Part shown: one piece after another, positions 14,609 to 21,929 of the stretch | How the letters are laid out: every line of letters begins with the position of its first letter | Numbering within the stretch: the stretch's first letter is position 1 | NCBI GenBank assembly: GCA_049316905.1 | Contig: JBMOJH010000049.1 | Coordinates: forward strand, 1-23,385 | DNA: 23,385 nt | DNA from: CAIPVR01 sp049316905 | GTDB taxonomy: Bacteria > Actinomycetota > Acidimicrobiia > Acidimicrobiales > Microtrichaceae | Direction: 5' to 3' | Position numbers and translations under genes: made by a program | Notes under the pieces: generated by a model | What the model saw: only the letters and a program-made list of their open reading frames with translations | Told to the model about the DNA's origin: nothing | Database searches by the model: none

Positions 14609-15982
14609 ATGAACCAGTACAGCGAACGGGACCAGCACCTGATCCACCGGTCGGAGGAGATCGCGGCGCGCGAGATGCCGCTCCTCCTCGAACGGACCAC
14701 CGGCTCCAAGGCCCTGTACGAGCGCGCCGTGCGCTCGATGCCGGGCGGCGTGGCCTCCAGCTTCCAGCTGGGCGACCCCTACCCCGTCTACCTGAACCGC
14801 GGCGTGGGGCCGGAGGTGTGGGACGTCGACGGGAACCAGTACTTCGACTTCCACAACGGATTCGGGTCCATGGCCGTGGGCCACGCGCACCCCGTGGTGG
14901 CCGAGGCCGTGGAGCAGGCGGCGCGCAACGGCATGCACTTCGCGGTGACCGTGGAGACCACGGTGGCCCTCGCCGAGGAGCTCTGCCGGCGCTTCGACTG
15001 CGACCAGGTCCGGTTCACCAACTCCGGCACCGAGTCCAACATGTCGGCGATCCGGGTGGCGCGTGCCGCCACCGGCCGCGACGTGATCGCGAAGATCGAG
15101 GGTTCGTACCACGGCCACGTCGACCAGCTCATGTACTCGGTGCTGCCCGGGGCGGACGTGATGGGCGGCCGTGACGCTCCGGTGGCCACGCCGAAGTCCA
15201 AGGGCGTGCCGAAGGAGATGGCCGACTGGATCCGGGTGGTCCCGTTCAACGATCTGCCCGCGGTCGAGCGCCTGTTCCAGGCCGAGGGCGACACGATCGC
15301 CGCCCTGATCATGGAACCGGTGATGATGAACATCGGGATCGTGATGCCCCAGCCCGGCTACCTCGAGGGCGTCCGCGAGCTGTGCACCCGCTACGGGATC
15401 ATCCTGATCTTCGACGAGGTCAAGTGCGGCGCGACGATCGACGCGGGCGGGGCACAGGGCCGCTTCGGCGTGCAGCCCGACCTGGCGTCGTGGGCCAAGG
15501 CGATCGGCGGCGGCGCTGCGATCGGCGCCTTCGGCGGCAAGGCCGAGATCATGGAGGAGATCAACCGGGGGGCGGCGCATCAGGGTACGTTCAACGGCAA
15601 CCCCATGTCGGTGGCCGCGTCACTGGCCACCCTCACGAAGATCCTCACGCCCGAGGCCTACGACCGCTTCAAGGTGCTCGGCGCCCGCCTCGCCGGCGGG
15701 ATGCAGGCCGTGATCGACGAGTACGACCTGCCGGCCCACACCGTGGACCTCGGCTGCAAGGGCTGCATCTCCTACCGGAAGCAGCCGCTCACGAACTACC
15801 GGGACTTCCTCGACACCAACATCCACCTGTACACCGCGAGCTACCCGTGGATGATCAACCGGGGAGTGTTCATGACCCCGGGCGACGAGGAGCAGTGGAC
15901 CCTCTCCGTGCAGCACGGCGAGGAGGAGGTCGACCGCTACGTCAACGCGTTCGCCGAGTTCGCCGCCGAGCTCGCTGGCTGA
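14609..15982 (+). CDS. Class III PLP aminotransferase (glutamate-1-semialdehyde aminomutase-like)
   Basis: A 457-residue fold-type I, class III aminotransferase of the group near glutamate-1-semialdehyde 2,1-aminomutase. Seen: SMPGGVASSFQLG (43-55), phosphate-binding NSGTE (138-142), GSYHGH (165-170) stacking on PLP, Asp269 in IFDEVKCG, and Schiff-base Lys297 in SWAKAIGGG. The C-terminus carries an HTVDLGCKGC segment. It is in an operon with the aldehyde dehydrogenase (25-base gap with GGAG). That context and absence of any heme-pathway neighbour argue against a hemL role. It most likely transaminates an amino acid or amine whose aldehyde the dehydrogenase consumes, or uses the product. Substrate unknown. 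Confidence 0.88.
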   Translation: MNQYSERDQHLIHRSEEIAAREMPLLLERTTGSKALYERAVRSMPGGVASSFQLGDPYPVYLNRGVGPEVWDVDGNQYFDFHNGFGSMAVGHAHPVVAEAVEQAARNGMHFAVTVETTVALAEELCRRFDCDQVRFTNSGTESNMSAIRVARAATGRDVIAKIEGSYHGHVDQLMYSVLPGADVMGGRDAPVATPKSKGVPKEMADWIRVVPFNDLPAVERLFQAEGDTIAALIMEPVMMNIGIVMPQPGYLEGVRELCTRYGIILIFDEVKCGATIDAGGAQGRFGVQPDLASWAKAIGGGAAIGAFGGKAEIMEEINRGAAHQGTFNGNPMSVAASLATLTKILTPEAYDRFKVLGARLAGGMQAVIDEYDLPAHTVDLGCKGCISYRKQPLTNYRDFLDTNIHLYTASYPWMINRGVFMTPGDEEQWTLSVQHGEEEVDRYVNAFAEFAAELAG

Positions 15983-16000
15983 TCTGTCGCCTCTCACCCT

Positions 16001-16024
16001 CCGGGCCGCACCGTGCGGGCCCGG
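16001..16024. terminator. Hairpin between convergent genes
   Basis: CCGGGCC-GCA pairs with TGC-g-GGCCCGG around a CCG loop, a 10-bp stem with one bulged G. It lies 18 bases past the aminotransferase stop and 15 bases from the end of the convergent small gene, so it could terminate both. There is no T-tract. Confidence 0.5.
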
Positions 16025-16038
16025 GGGCGAGGGGAACG

Positions 16039-16419
16039 TCAGCTCGGGACGCGACCGCCGGCGCGCTCGCCGATCACCCAGGCCAGGAACTCGCGGTCGG
16101 GGTGCTGCAGGACCACACGAGTGGGCGACGGCAGGTCCGTGTCGATCACGAGCACCTCGTCGTCGCGGTAGGTGCACCACCACTGCCGAGCGCCCTTGCG
16201 GCCGCGGACCGTGAACCAGCCGGTGGCCAGCACCCCCGGCCAGTACCCGCCACCGACCCGCCAGCCGAGGTCAGCCTTGGCGTCGCCGATCGGCTCGATG
16301 CGGGCCCCGGTGATGTGCTCGACGGGCAGCTCGATGTGGCTCGCCAGGCACCAGAGCCGGTCGAGCCCGTCGAGGTCGATCGTGACCCGGTCGTCGTGGA
16401 CGAACACCCGTGCGCTCAT
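16039..16419 (-). CDS. Hypothetical protein, 126 residues, beta-rich
   Basis: An unrecognised 126-residue protein starting at an ATG 8 bases after a TAGCCT -10-like box. The predicted pattern is mostly strands: ARVFVHDDRVTIDL, then SHIELPVEHITGARIEPI, then GYWPGVLATGWFTVRGRKG, QWWCTYRDDEVLVIDTD, SPTRVVLQHPD, then a final helix EFLAWVIGERA. This looks like a small PH-like barrel with a terminal helix, but no family was confirmed. There is no signal peptide. The much longer open frame upstream overlaps the FAD oxidoreductase on the other strand and is a shadow. It lies alone within the amine gene cluster, convergent with the aminotransferase; any link to that pathway is positional only. Confidence 0.72.
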   Translation of the reverse strand: MSARVFVHDDRVTIDLDGLDRLWCLASHIELPVEHITGARIEPIGDAKADLGWRVGGGYWPGVLATGWFTVRGRKGARQWWCTYRDDEVLVIDTDLPSPTRVVLQHPDREFLAWVIGERAGGRVPS

Positions 16420-16427
16420 GGGTGACG

Positions 16428-16433
16428 AGGCTA
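16428..16433 (-). promoter_or_regulatory. Candidate -10 box of the 126-residue hypothetical gene
   Basis: Read on the minus strand, TAGCCT ends 8 bases before the ATG at 16419, with no ribosome site between. It is probably a leaderless transcript. Confidence 0.45.
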
Positions 16434-16495
16434 GGGACCTACCGGGCAGGCCTCCACGGCCCGGCCGGTGAATGAGGTCACCCGCCGGCCGTCGG

Positions 16496-16501
16496 TAGCG
16501 T
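16496..16501 (+). promoter_or_regulatory. Candidate -10 box of the FAD oxidoreductase gene
   Basis: TAGCGT ends 8 bases before the GTG at 16510. No Shine-Dalgarno sequence is seen. This supports the GTG over an in-frame ATG at 16468, which would lie upstream of the box. Confidence 0.45.
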
Positions 16502-16509
16502 GTCGCTCC

Positions 16510-17931
16510 GTGACGGACACGGCCGAACTCGAGCGGGTCCGCAGCCGCAGCCTGTGGCTCGAGACCTGCGGGGACGACCTCACCGCCCGGCCCGCCCTCG
16601 GCGGCGACACCGAGGTGGACGTCGCGATCGTGGGCGGCGGCCTCACCGGACTGTGGACCGCCCTGCTCCTGCGGGAGGCGGACCCGTCCCTGCGGGTGCT
16701 CGTGGTGGAGTCCGAGGTGTGCGGGTTCGGTGCGTCCGGACGCAACGGAGGATGGTGCTCCGCGCTGTTCCCCGCGTCGCTGGGTGCGCTCGAGTCGCTC
16801 GCCGGCCGTGACGCCGCCATCGCCCAGTACCGGGCGATGATCGACACGGTCGGACGGATCGGCGCCGACCTGGACCGCCTGGGGATCGACGCGCACTGGG
16901 GACCGGGCGGGACGTTGGTGTCGGCCACGTCGCCCGCGCACATCGCCCGGCTGCGCGCGGAGGTGGCCGAACACCGTCGCTACGGCTTCGGCGAGGACGA
17001 CCTGCGGTGGTTGACCCCGGTCGAGGCACGCTCGGTCGTCGCAGCGGAGGGCACCCTGGGCGGCGCGTTCACCCCGCACTGCGCCACCGTGCAGCCCGCC
17101 CGGCTCGTACGCGGCGTCGCCCGCGCCGCGGAGCGGGCCGGCGCCCGGATCGTCGAGCGCACCCGCGCGCTCCGTCTGGGAGCGCCACCCCGGGCGGGTG
17201 CGGGCCCCACCGTCGAGACCACCCACGGGCGGGTCCGGGCCGAGGTGGTCCTGCGCTGCACCGAGGGCTACACCCCGTCGCTCGAGGGCCACGAACGGGA
17301 CGTCATCCCCATCTACTCGATGATGATCGCCACCGAGCCGCTCCCCGCCGAGGTGTGGGACCGGATCGGGTTCGCCGACCGTCCCACCTTCAGCGACGGC
17401 CGGCACCTCCTCATCTACCTCCAGCGGACCGCGGACGGTCGCCTGGCCCTCGGCGGCCGCGGCGCCCCGTACCACTGGGGCTCACGGATCACCGACGCCC
17501 AGGACCGCGAGCCCGCCATCGCCGCCGGGCTGCGCTCCGTGCTGCACCGACTCTTCCCGGCCACCGCCGAGGCCACCGTCACCCACCATTGGGGTGGCCC
17601 CCTCGCCGTCCCCCGGGACTGGTGCGCCTCCGTGGCGCTCGACCGCGTGACCGGCCTCGGGCGGGCCGGCGGCTACGTCGGCGACGGCGTGTCCACCACG
17701 CACCTCGCCGCGCGGACGCTGGTCGACCTGGTGCTCGGGCACGACTCGGACCTCGTCCGCCTGCCGTGGGTGGACCACGAGTCCCCCCGCTGGGAGCCGG
17801 AGCCGTTCCGGTGGTTCGGCGTGAACGCGGGCCGGGCGCTGGCCGGCATCGCGGACCGCCGCGAGGAGCGGACCCGGCGACCCGCGGCGCTCGCGGGACG
17901 GGTGATCGACCTGCTGACCGGCGGCGACTGA
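16510..17931 (+). CDS. FAD-dependent amine oxidoreductase (DAO family, PuuB/OrdL-like)
   Basis: A 473-residue D-amino-acid-oxidase-fold flavoprotein. Seen: the dinucleotide motif VAIVGGGLTGLWTALLL (38-54), the ribose-binding acid Glu68 in LVVESEV, and FGASGRNGGW (73-82), the isoalloxazine contact typical of the PuuB/OrdL group that includes gamma-glutamylputrescine oxidase. Near the end, GLGRAGGYVGDGVSTTHLA is the second FAD-binding stretch. These enzymes oxidise amines to aldehyde plus ammonia and H2O2, or pass electrons to a carrier. Context with potABCD, an amino-aldehyde dehydrogenase and aminotransferases supports an amine substrate. No glutamine-synthetase-like PuuA is in the window, so a free rather than glutamylated amine may be used, or PuuA lies elsewhere. 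The start is the GTG fitting the upstream TAGCGT box. Confidence 0.87.
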   Translation: MTDTAELERVRSRSLWLETCGDDLTARPALGGDTEVDVAIVGGGLTGLWTALLLREADPSLRVLVVESEVCGFGASGRNGGWCSALFPASLGALESLAGRDAAIAQYRAMIDTVGRIGADLDRLGIDAHWGPGGTLVSATSPAHIARLRAEVAEHRRYGFGEDDLRWLTPVEARSVVAAEGTLGGAFTPHCATVQPARLVRGVARAAERAGARIVERTRALRLGAPPRAGAGPTVETTHGRVRAEVVLRCTEGYTPSLEGHERDVIPIYSMMIATEPLPAEVWDRIGFADRPTFSDGRHLLIYLQRTADGRLALGGRGAPYHWGSRITDAQDREPAIAAGLRSVLHRLFPATAEATVTHHWGGPLAVPRDWCASVALDRVTGLGRAGGYVGDGVSTTHLAARTLVDLVLGHDSDLVRLPWVDHESPRWEPEPFRWFGVNAGRALAGIADRREERTRRPAALAGRVIDLLTGGD

Positions 17932-17961
17932 CCCGCTGCCGTCGCCGCGCGCGGCCGTAGC

Positions 17962-17993
17962 CCGTCGGGCATCGCATTGGAGGCCCCCGACGG
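17962..17993. promoter_or_regulatory. Inverted repeat upstream of the SsuD-like gene
   Basis: CCGTCGGG (17962-17969) and its exact complement CCCGACGG (17986-17993) are separated by 16 bases. The pair ends 7 bases before the AACACT -10-like box, so it would cover the -35 region as an operator. It could instead be a terminator for the FAD oxidoreductase gene, whose stop lies 30 bases upstream. The sequence does not decide between these. Confidence 0.4.
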
Positions 17994-18000
17994 CGGCTGG

Positions 18001-18006
18001 AACACT
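18001..18006 (+). promoter_or_regulatory. Candidate -10 box of the SsuD-like gene
   Basis: AACACT ends 6 bases before the GTG at 18013. It keeps A2 and T6 of the consensus. It supports this GTG as a leaderless start. Confidence 0.4.
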
Positions 18007-18012
18007 GGCGAT

Positions 18013-19173
18013 GTGAGTTCCCGCGCACCCATCTCGGTCCACTGGTTCCTGCCCACCGGGGGTGACAGCCGCGACGTGGCGCCGAGCGGCGCCACCGGGG
18101 CGGTCCGCGCCCCGTCGCACGAATACCTCGCCCAGGTGGCCCAGGCGTGTGACCAGCTCGGCTTCGACGCGGTGCTCACCCCGTGCGGCACCGGCTGCGA
18201 GGACGCGTGGCTGGCCACGGCGTCGCTCATCCCGGTGACCCGCCGCCTGCGGTTCCTCGTCGCCTTCCGGCCCGGGCTGATGAACCCCACGCAGGCCGCG
18301 CAGATGGCCGCGACCTACCAGGACCTCTCGGGTGGTCGGCTGCTGGTGAACATCGTCATCGGCGCCGAACCGGCCGAGCTCGCCCGCTTCGGCGACTTCC
18401 GCCCCAAGGACGAGCGCTACCGACGCGCCGGCGAGTTCCTCGACATCCTCCGCGGCGCCCTCCTGCACGAGTCGTTCGACTTCACCGGCGAGCACTACCG
18501 GGTGGAGGCCGCCACCACGCGCCATTCCCCCACCCTCCCCCCACCGATCTTCTTCGGCGGGGCCTCGCCCGCGGCCGAGGAGGTCGCGGCCGACCATGTC
18601 GACGTCTACCTCGCCTGGGGCGAGCCGCCCGCGATGATCGCCGAGCGCCTCGACCGGATGCGCGCCCTCGCCGACAAGGCCGAGCGCCCCGACGAGCGGC
18701 CGCTGCGGTACGGGATCCGGTTCCACGTGATCACGCGCGACACCGCCGAGGAGGCCTGGGCCGAGGCGGCCCGCCTGCTCTCGGGGATGGATCCGGAGGC
18801 CGTGGCCGCCGCCCGGGCCGATTTCGCCACGACCGCGTCGGTCGGCCAGGCCCGGATGGCCGAGCTGTCCGCCGCCGCCGGCGACGGCGTGCCCGACGAC
18901 CCCCGCGCGCTCGAGGTGTACCCGAACGTGTGGGCCGGTGTCGGCCTGGTGCGCGGCGGGGCCGGCACCGCGCTGGTGGGCAGCCACGCCGAGGTCGCTG
19001 ACCGCATCGCCGAGTACGCGGATCTGGGCCTCGACGAGTTCATCCTCTCGGGCTACCCGCACCTCGAGGAGGCCTGGCGGGTGGGCGAGGGTCTGTTCCC
19101 CGAGCTGCGACGCCGCGGCCTGCTCCCGGAGGCCGGTTCCTCCGGCGCGCCCGCGCCGTTCACGTTCCGGTGA
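18013..19173 (+). CDS. ssuD: FMNH2-dependent alkanesulfonate monooxygenase (SsuD-like)
   Basis: A 386-residue bacterial-luciferase-fold flavin monooxygenase close to SsuD, which cleaves C-S bonds of alkanesulfonates to release sulfite and an aldehyde. Seen: WFLPTGGDSR (11-20), GCEDAWLATASLIPVTRRLRF with Cys62 aligned to the SsuD Cys54, VDVYLAWGEPP (196-206), RFHVI with Arg236 and His238 aligned to SsuD Arg226/His228, WAGVGLVRGGAGTALVG with Arg314, and SGYPHLEEA with Tyr348. All key residues known from the E. coli enzyme are conserved. It shares GTGA with the following amidotransferase gene. No flavin reductase (SsuE) or SsuABC transporter is nearby, unlike classical ssu operons. A relative acting on another substrate is possible but the match is strong. 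Confidence 0.9.
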   Translation: MSSRAPISVHWFLPTGGDSRDVAPSGATGAVRAPSHEYLAQVAQACDQLGFDAVLTPCGTGCEDAWLATASLIPVTRRLRFLVAFRPGLMNPTQAAQMAATYQDLSGGRLLVNIVIGAEPAELARFGDFRPKDERYRRAGEFLDILRGALLHESFDFTGEHYRVEAATTRHSPTLPPPIFFGGASPAAEEVAADHVDVYLAWGEPPAMIAERLDRMRALADKAERPDERPLRYGIRFHVITRDTAEEAWAEAARLLSGMDPEAVAAARADFATTASVGQARMAELSAAAGDGVPDDPRALEVYPNVWAGVGLVRGGAGTALVGSHAEVADRIAEYADLGLDEFILSGYPHLEEAWRVGEGLFPELRRRGLLPEAGSSGAPAPFTFR

Positions 19174-19910
19174 GCGGTTCCGGGCCCGACGCGGCCCGCC
19201 TCACCGTCGGCCTGCTGCTCTGCGACCACCTCGACCCCGACGTGGCCGCGGTGGCCGGCGACTACCCCGAGCTCTACCCGATGGCCTACGGCCCGGCCGG
19301 GATCGACTTCCGCATCTACGAGGCCACGGCCGGCGACCTGCCGGGATCGGTCGACGAGTGCGACGCCTGGATGACGTCCGGTTCACGGGCATCCGCCTAC
19401 GAGCGCGAGGACTGGATCCTCCGCCTCCGGGCGTTCATCGCCGAGTTGGCCGCGGCCCGCCGCCCACACGTGGGGATCTGCTTCGGCCACCAGCTCACCG
19501 CCCTCGCCCTCGGGGGCGACGTGCGCCGGGCCCCGGTGGGCTGGGGCGTGGGCGTGCGCGACTTCACCCTGATCGCCGACGCGCCGTGGGTCGATCCGGC
19601 CGCGGACGGCTTCCGGATCCTCATGAGCCACCAGGACCAGGTGACCGAGCTGCCCGAGGGCGCCGAGCTCCTCGCCGCGGCGGACTACTGCCCGGTGGGC
19701 GCCTACCGGGTGGGCGACCATGTCTTCTGCGTACAGGGCCACCCCGAGTTCGTCCCCGATCTGTCCGCGTTCCTGATCCGGAAGCGGCGGGGCCTGATCG
19801 GCGACGAGGTGGCCGACGCCGGGCTGCGCAGCCTGGCCGAGCACCCGGACCACGAGCGGGTGATCGGCTGGATCGCCGAGTTCTACCGCCGGGCACTGGC
19901 CGCCGACTGA
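19170..19910 (+). CDS. Class I glutamine amidotransferase (GMP synthase-like)
   Basis: A 246-residue stand-alone GATase1 domain. The catalytic triad is visible: nucleophile Cys104 in GICFGHQL, and His191 and Glu193 in QGHPEF. SHQDQVTELPEGA (153-165) is the usual strand-loop before the triad. Such proteins hydrolyse glutamine for ammonia transfer or hydrolyse gamma-glutamyl amides. Unlike PuuD it lacks the C26-peptidase look, so a gamma-glutamyl hydrolase role is only a guess. The GTG start overlaps the SsuD-like stop (GTGA), so the two are translationally coupled. No synthase partner is adjacent. Confidence 0.9.
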   Translation: MSGSGPDAARLTVGLLLCDHLDPDVAAVAGDYPELYPMAYGPAGIDFRIYEATAGDLPGSVDECDAWMTSGSRASAYEREDWILRLRAFIAELAAARRPHVGICFGHQLTALALGGDVRRAPVGWGVGVRDFTLIADAPWVDPAADGFRILMSHQDQVTELPEGAELLAAADYCPVGAYRVGDHVFCVQGHPEFVPDLSAFLIRKRRGLIGDEVADAGLRSLAEHPDHERVIGWIAEFYRRALAAD

Positions 19911-19940
19911 CGGGACACCCCGACCGGGCCGCGCGGCGGC

Positions 19941-19953
19941 GCCACGGCGTGGC
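19941..19953. repeat. 13-bp palindrome downstream of the amidotransferase gene
   Basis: GCCACG-G-CGTGGC is a perfect dyad with a single central base, 31 bases past the amidotransferase stop. It could be part of a terminator or a binding site upstream of the Lrp gene. No T-tract is present. Confidence 0.3.
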
Positions 19954-19969
19954 CGACGACGGATTCCGT

Positions 19970-20028
19970 TGCCATATGCCACACCGGCTGCGAATCACTT
20001 GTCCCATCGGCCGGGCGCAGACGACAAT
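19970..20028 (+). promoter_or_regulatory. Promoter and possible autoregulatory site of the Lrp-aminotransferase operon
   Basis: TTGTCC (19999-20004) and GACAAT (20023-20028) form a -35/-10 pair with 18-base spacing. GACAAT ends 8 bases before the Lrp ATG, so the transcript is probably leaderless. Upstream, TG-C-CATATG-C-CA (19970-19981) is a 12-bp dyad with one mismatched pair in AT-richer DNA, a plausible site for autoregulation by the Lrp-family protein. Confidence 0.5.
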
Positions 20029-20036
20029 CGACGGCG

Positions 20037-20489
20037 ATGTCCGCCCATCTCGACGCCGTCGACGAGCAGCTGATCGCCCACCTGCAGGTGGACGGCCGGC
20101 GCCCCTACACGCAGCTCGCCCGGGAGGTGGGCCTGTCGGAGGCGGCGGTCCGCCAGCGGGTGCAGCGGCTGATCGAGTCGGGGACGGTGCAGATCGTCGC
20201 CGTGACCGACCCGTTGCAGCTCGGGCTGCTCCGCCAGGCCATGGTGCTCATCAAGGTGGAGGGTGACGTCCGGGAGGTGGCCGAGCACCTGTCCGCGTTC
20301 GACGAGGTGGACTACCTGGTCCTGACCGCCGGTTCGGTCGACCTCCTCGCCGAGGTGGTCGTGCCCGACGACGAGGCGCTCCTGACCCTCCTCAACGAGC
20401 GCATCCGCAAGGTGCCCGGCGTGGTGTCCACCGAGTCGGTCATCTACCTCCGCCTCGCCAAGCAGACCTACCAGTGGGGAACGACATGA
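20037..20489 (+). CDS. Lrp/AsnC family transcriptional regulator
   Basis: A 150-residue Lrp/AsnC protein. The N-terminal helix-turn-helix lies at about 5-50 (LDAVDEQLIAHLQVDGR, then YTQLAREVGLSEAAVRQRVQRL, then a wing). The RAM ligand-binding domain follows at about 66-142 (QAMVLIKVEGD, VDYLVLTAGSVDLLAEVVV, and a final VVSTESVIYLRL strand). Family members sense amino acids or related amines and control the adjacent metabolic gene. The ATG fits the GACAAT -10 box 8 bases upstream. The stop overlaps the aminotransferase start (ATGA), so regulator and enzyme are co-translated. It may also control the pot and dehydrogenase operons. The ligand is unknown. Confidence 0.94.
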   Translation: MSAHLDAVDEQLIAHLQVDGRRPYTQLAREVGLSEAAVRQRVQRLIESGTVQIVAVTDPLQLGLLRQAMVLIKVEGDVREVAEHLSAFDEVDYLVLTAGSVDLLAEVVVPDDEALLTLLNERIRKVPGVVSTESVIYLRLAKQTYQWGTT

Positions 20490-21907
20490 CCGGGTCGACC
20501 GACCGCTCCGGGCCCACGGCCAACCCCGGCGACCCGGACCACGAACAGCTCCAGGAGCAGGCGCGACGGCACCTCTGGATGCACTTCACCCGCATGGGGC
20601 GCGCCGCGGACCAGGAGTGGCCGGTGATCGCCTCCGGCGAGGGCTGCCACGTCACCGACACCGCCGGTCGGCGCTACCTCGACGGGCTGTCCGGGCTCTT
20701 CACCAGCCAGCTCGGCTACGGGCGTCGGGAGCTCGCCGGGGTGGCCGCCGAGCAGGCCGAGCGCATGCACTACTTCCCGTTGTGGAGCCACGCGCACCCG
20801 CCGGCGGTGGAGCTGGCCACACGGCTCGCCGGCCTGGCGCCGGGCGACCTGAACCGGGTGTTCTTCACCGTCTCCGGCTCGGAGTCGGTCGAGTCCGCGC
20901 TGAAGCTCGCACGCCAGTACCACCGGGCGAACGGCGAACCGGGTCGCTACAAGGTCCTGTCCCGCGTGGGCTCGTACCACGGCACCACGATGGGTGCCCT
21001 CGCCATCACCGGCCTCGCGCAGTTCCGCGAGCCGTTCGAGCCGCTGCCGTCGGGGTTCCTCAAGTTCCCGAACTGCAACGCCTTCCGCCCCGCGTTCCCG
21101 GGCCTGACCGGTGAGGACCTCACCGATGCGCTGATCGCCTCGGTCGAGCAGCAGATCCTCGCCGAGGGCGCGCACACCGTGGCCGCCCTGTTCGTGGAGC
21201 CGCTGCAGAACGCGGGCGGTTGCCTCCCACCGTCGAGCGACACCTACTACGCGAAACTCCGCGGGCTCTGCGACCGCCACGGGATCCTGCTGGTCTCCGA
21301 CGAGGTGATCTGCGCCTACGGCCGGCTCGGCACGATGTTCGGCTGCGAGCGCTACGGCTTCCAGCCCGACATGATCACCACCGCGAAGGGCCTCACCTCG
21401 GGCTACTCGCCGCTCGGCGCGGTGCTGGTGAGCGATCGGCTCATGGAGCCGTTCCTCGCGGATCCCCTCGCCAGCTTCACCCACGGGATCACCTTCGGTG
21501 GCCACCCCGTCAGCTGCGCGGTGGCGCTGGAGAACCTCGACATCTTCGAGCGCGAGGGCGTGGTGGACCACGTCGACCGCCACCGACACACGTTCCGGGA
21601 CCTGCTCGAGGAGCTGCGCGACATCCCGATCGTGGGGGACGTCCGCGGCGAGGGCTACTTCTGGGCGGTCGAGCTGGTGAAGGACCAGGACACCAACGCC
21701 CGCTTCGACCGCCATGAGGTGGAGCCGCTGCTCCGCGGCCTCATCGGGCCCCGCCTGCTCGAGCTCGGCCTGATCGCACGGGCCGACGACCGCGGCGACC
21801 CCGTCCTGCAGTTCGCGCCCCCGCTCGTGGCCGGGCCCGCCGAGCTCGAGGAGCTGGTGGGCATCACCCGCAAGGTGCTCGAGGAGGCCGTCACCGCGGT
21901 GCGCTGA
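20486..21907 (+). CDS. Class III omega-aminotransferase
   Basis: A 473-residue PLP enzyme of the omega-amino acid:pyruvate or putrescine:pyruvate aminotransferase group (SpuC-like). Seen: Trp/Tyr-lined entry LDGLSGLFTSQLGYG (65-79), SGSES (130-134) binding phosphate, SYHGTTMGALAITG (163-176), Asp272 in LVSDEVICAYGR, Schiff-base Lys301 in TTAKGLTSGYSPLGAV, and THGITFGGHPVSCAVAL in the C-terminal half. It converts a terminal amine to an aldehyde with pyruvate as usual acceptor. The ATG overlaps the Lrp stop, with GGGGA upstream. It differs clearly from the aminotransferase at 14609, so the two probably act on different substrates. Candidates are putrescine, beta-alanine, GABA or taurine. Confidence 0.9.
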   Translation: MTGSTDRSGPTANPGDPDHEQLQEQARRHLWMHFTRMGRAADQEWPVIASGEGCHVTDTAGRRYLDGLSGLFTSQLGYGRRELAGVAAEQAERMHYFPLWSHAHPPAVELATRLAGLAPGDLNRVFFTVSGSESVESALKLARQYHRANGEPGRYKVLSRVGSYHGTTMGALAITGLAQFREPFEPLPSGFLKFPNCNAFRPAFPGLTGEDLTDALIASVEQQILAEGAHTVAALFVEPLQNAGGCLPPSSDTYYAKLRGLCDRHGILLVSDEVICAYGRLGTMFGCERYGFQPDMITTAKGLTSGYSPLGAVLVSDRLMEPFLADPLASFTHGITFGGHPVSCAVALENLDIFEREGVVDHVDRHRHTFRDLLEELRDIPIVGDVRGEGYFWAVELVKDQDTNARFDRHEVEPLLRGLIGPRLLELGLIARADDRGDPVLQFAPPLVAGPAELEELVGITRKVLEEAVTAVR

Positions 21908-21909
21908 GC

Positions 21910-21927
21910 CGCCGCCCCGCCGCGGCG
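21910..21927. terminator. Hairpin between the convergent aminotransferase and MFS genes
   Basis: CGCCGC pairs with GCGGCG around a CCCGCC loop in the 22-base gap between two convergent genes. It may serve as a bidirectional terminator. The stem is short and lacks a T-tract. Confidence 0.35.
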
Positions 21928-21929
21928 TC

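Noticed and set aside
14609..15982. Glutamate-1-semialdehyde aminomutase (hemL) of heme synthesis
   Set aside because: Although related in sequence, it sits in an operon with an amino-aldehyde dehydrogenase next to a polyamine importer, and no heme genes are near.
16420..17475. Long minus-strand extension of the 126-residue gene
   Set aside because: It is opposite the FAD oxidoreductase, which has clear cofactor motifs; the internal ATG at 16419 has a good promoter box.
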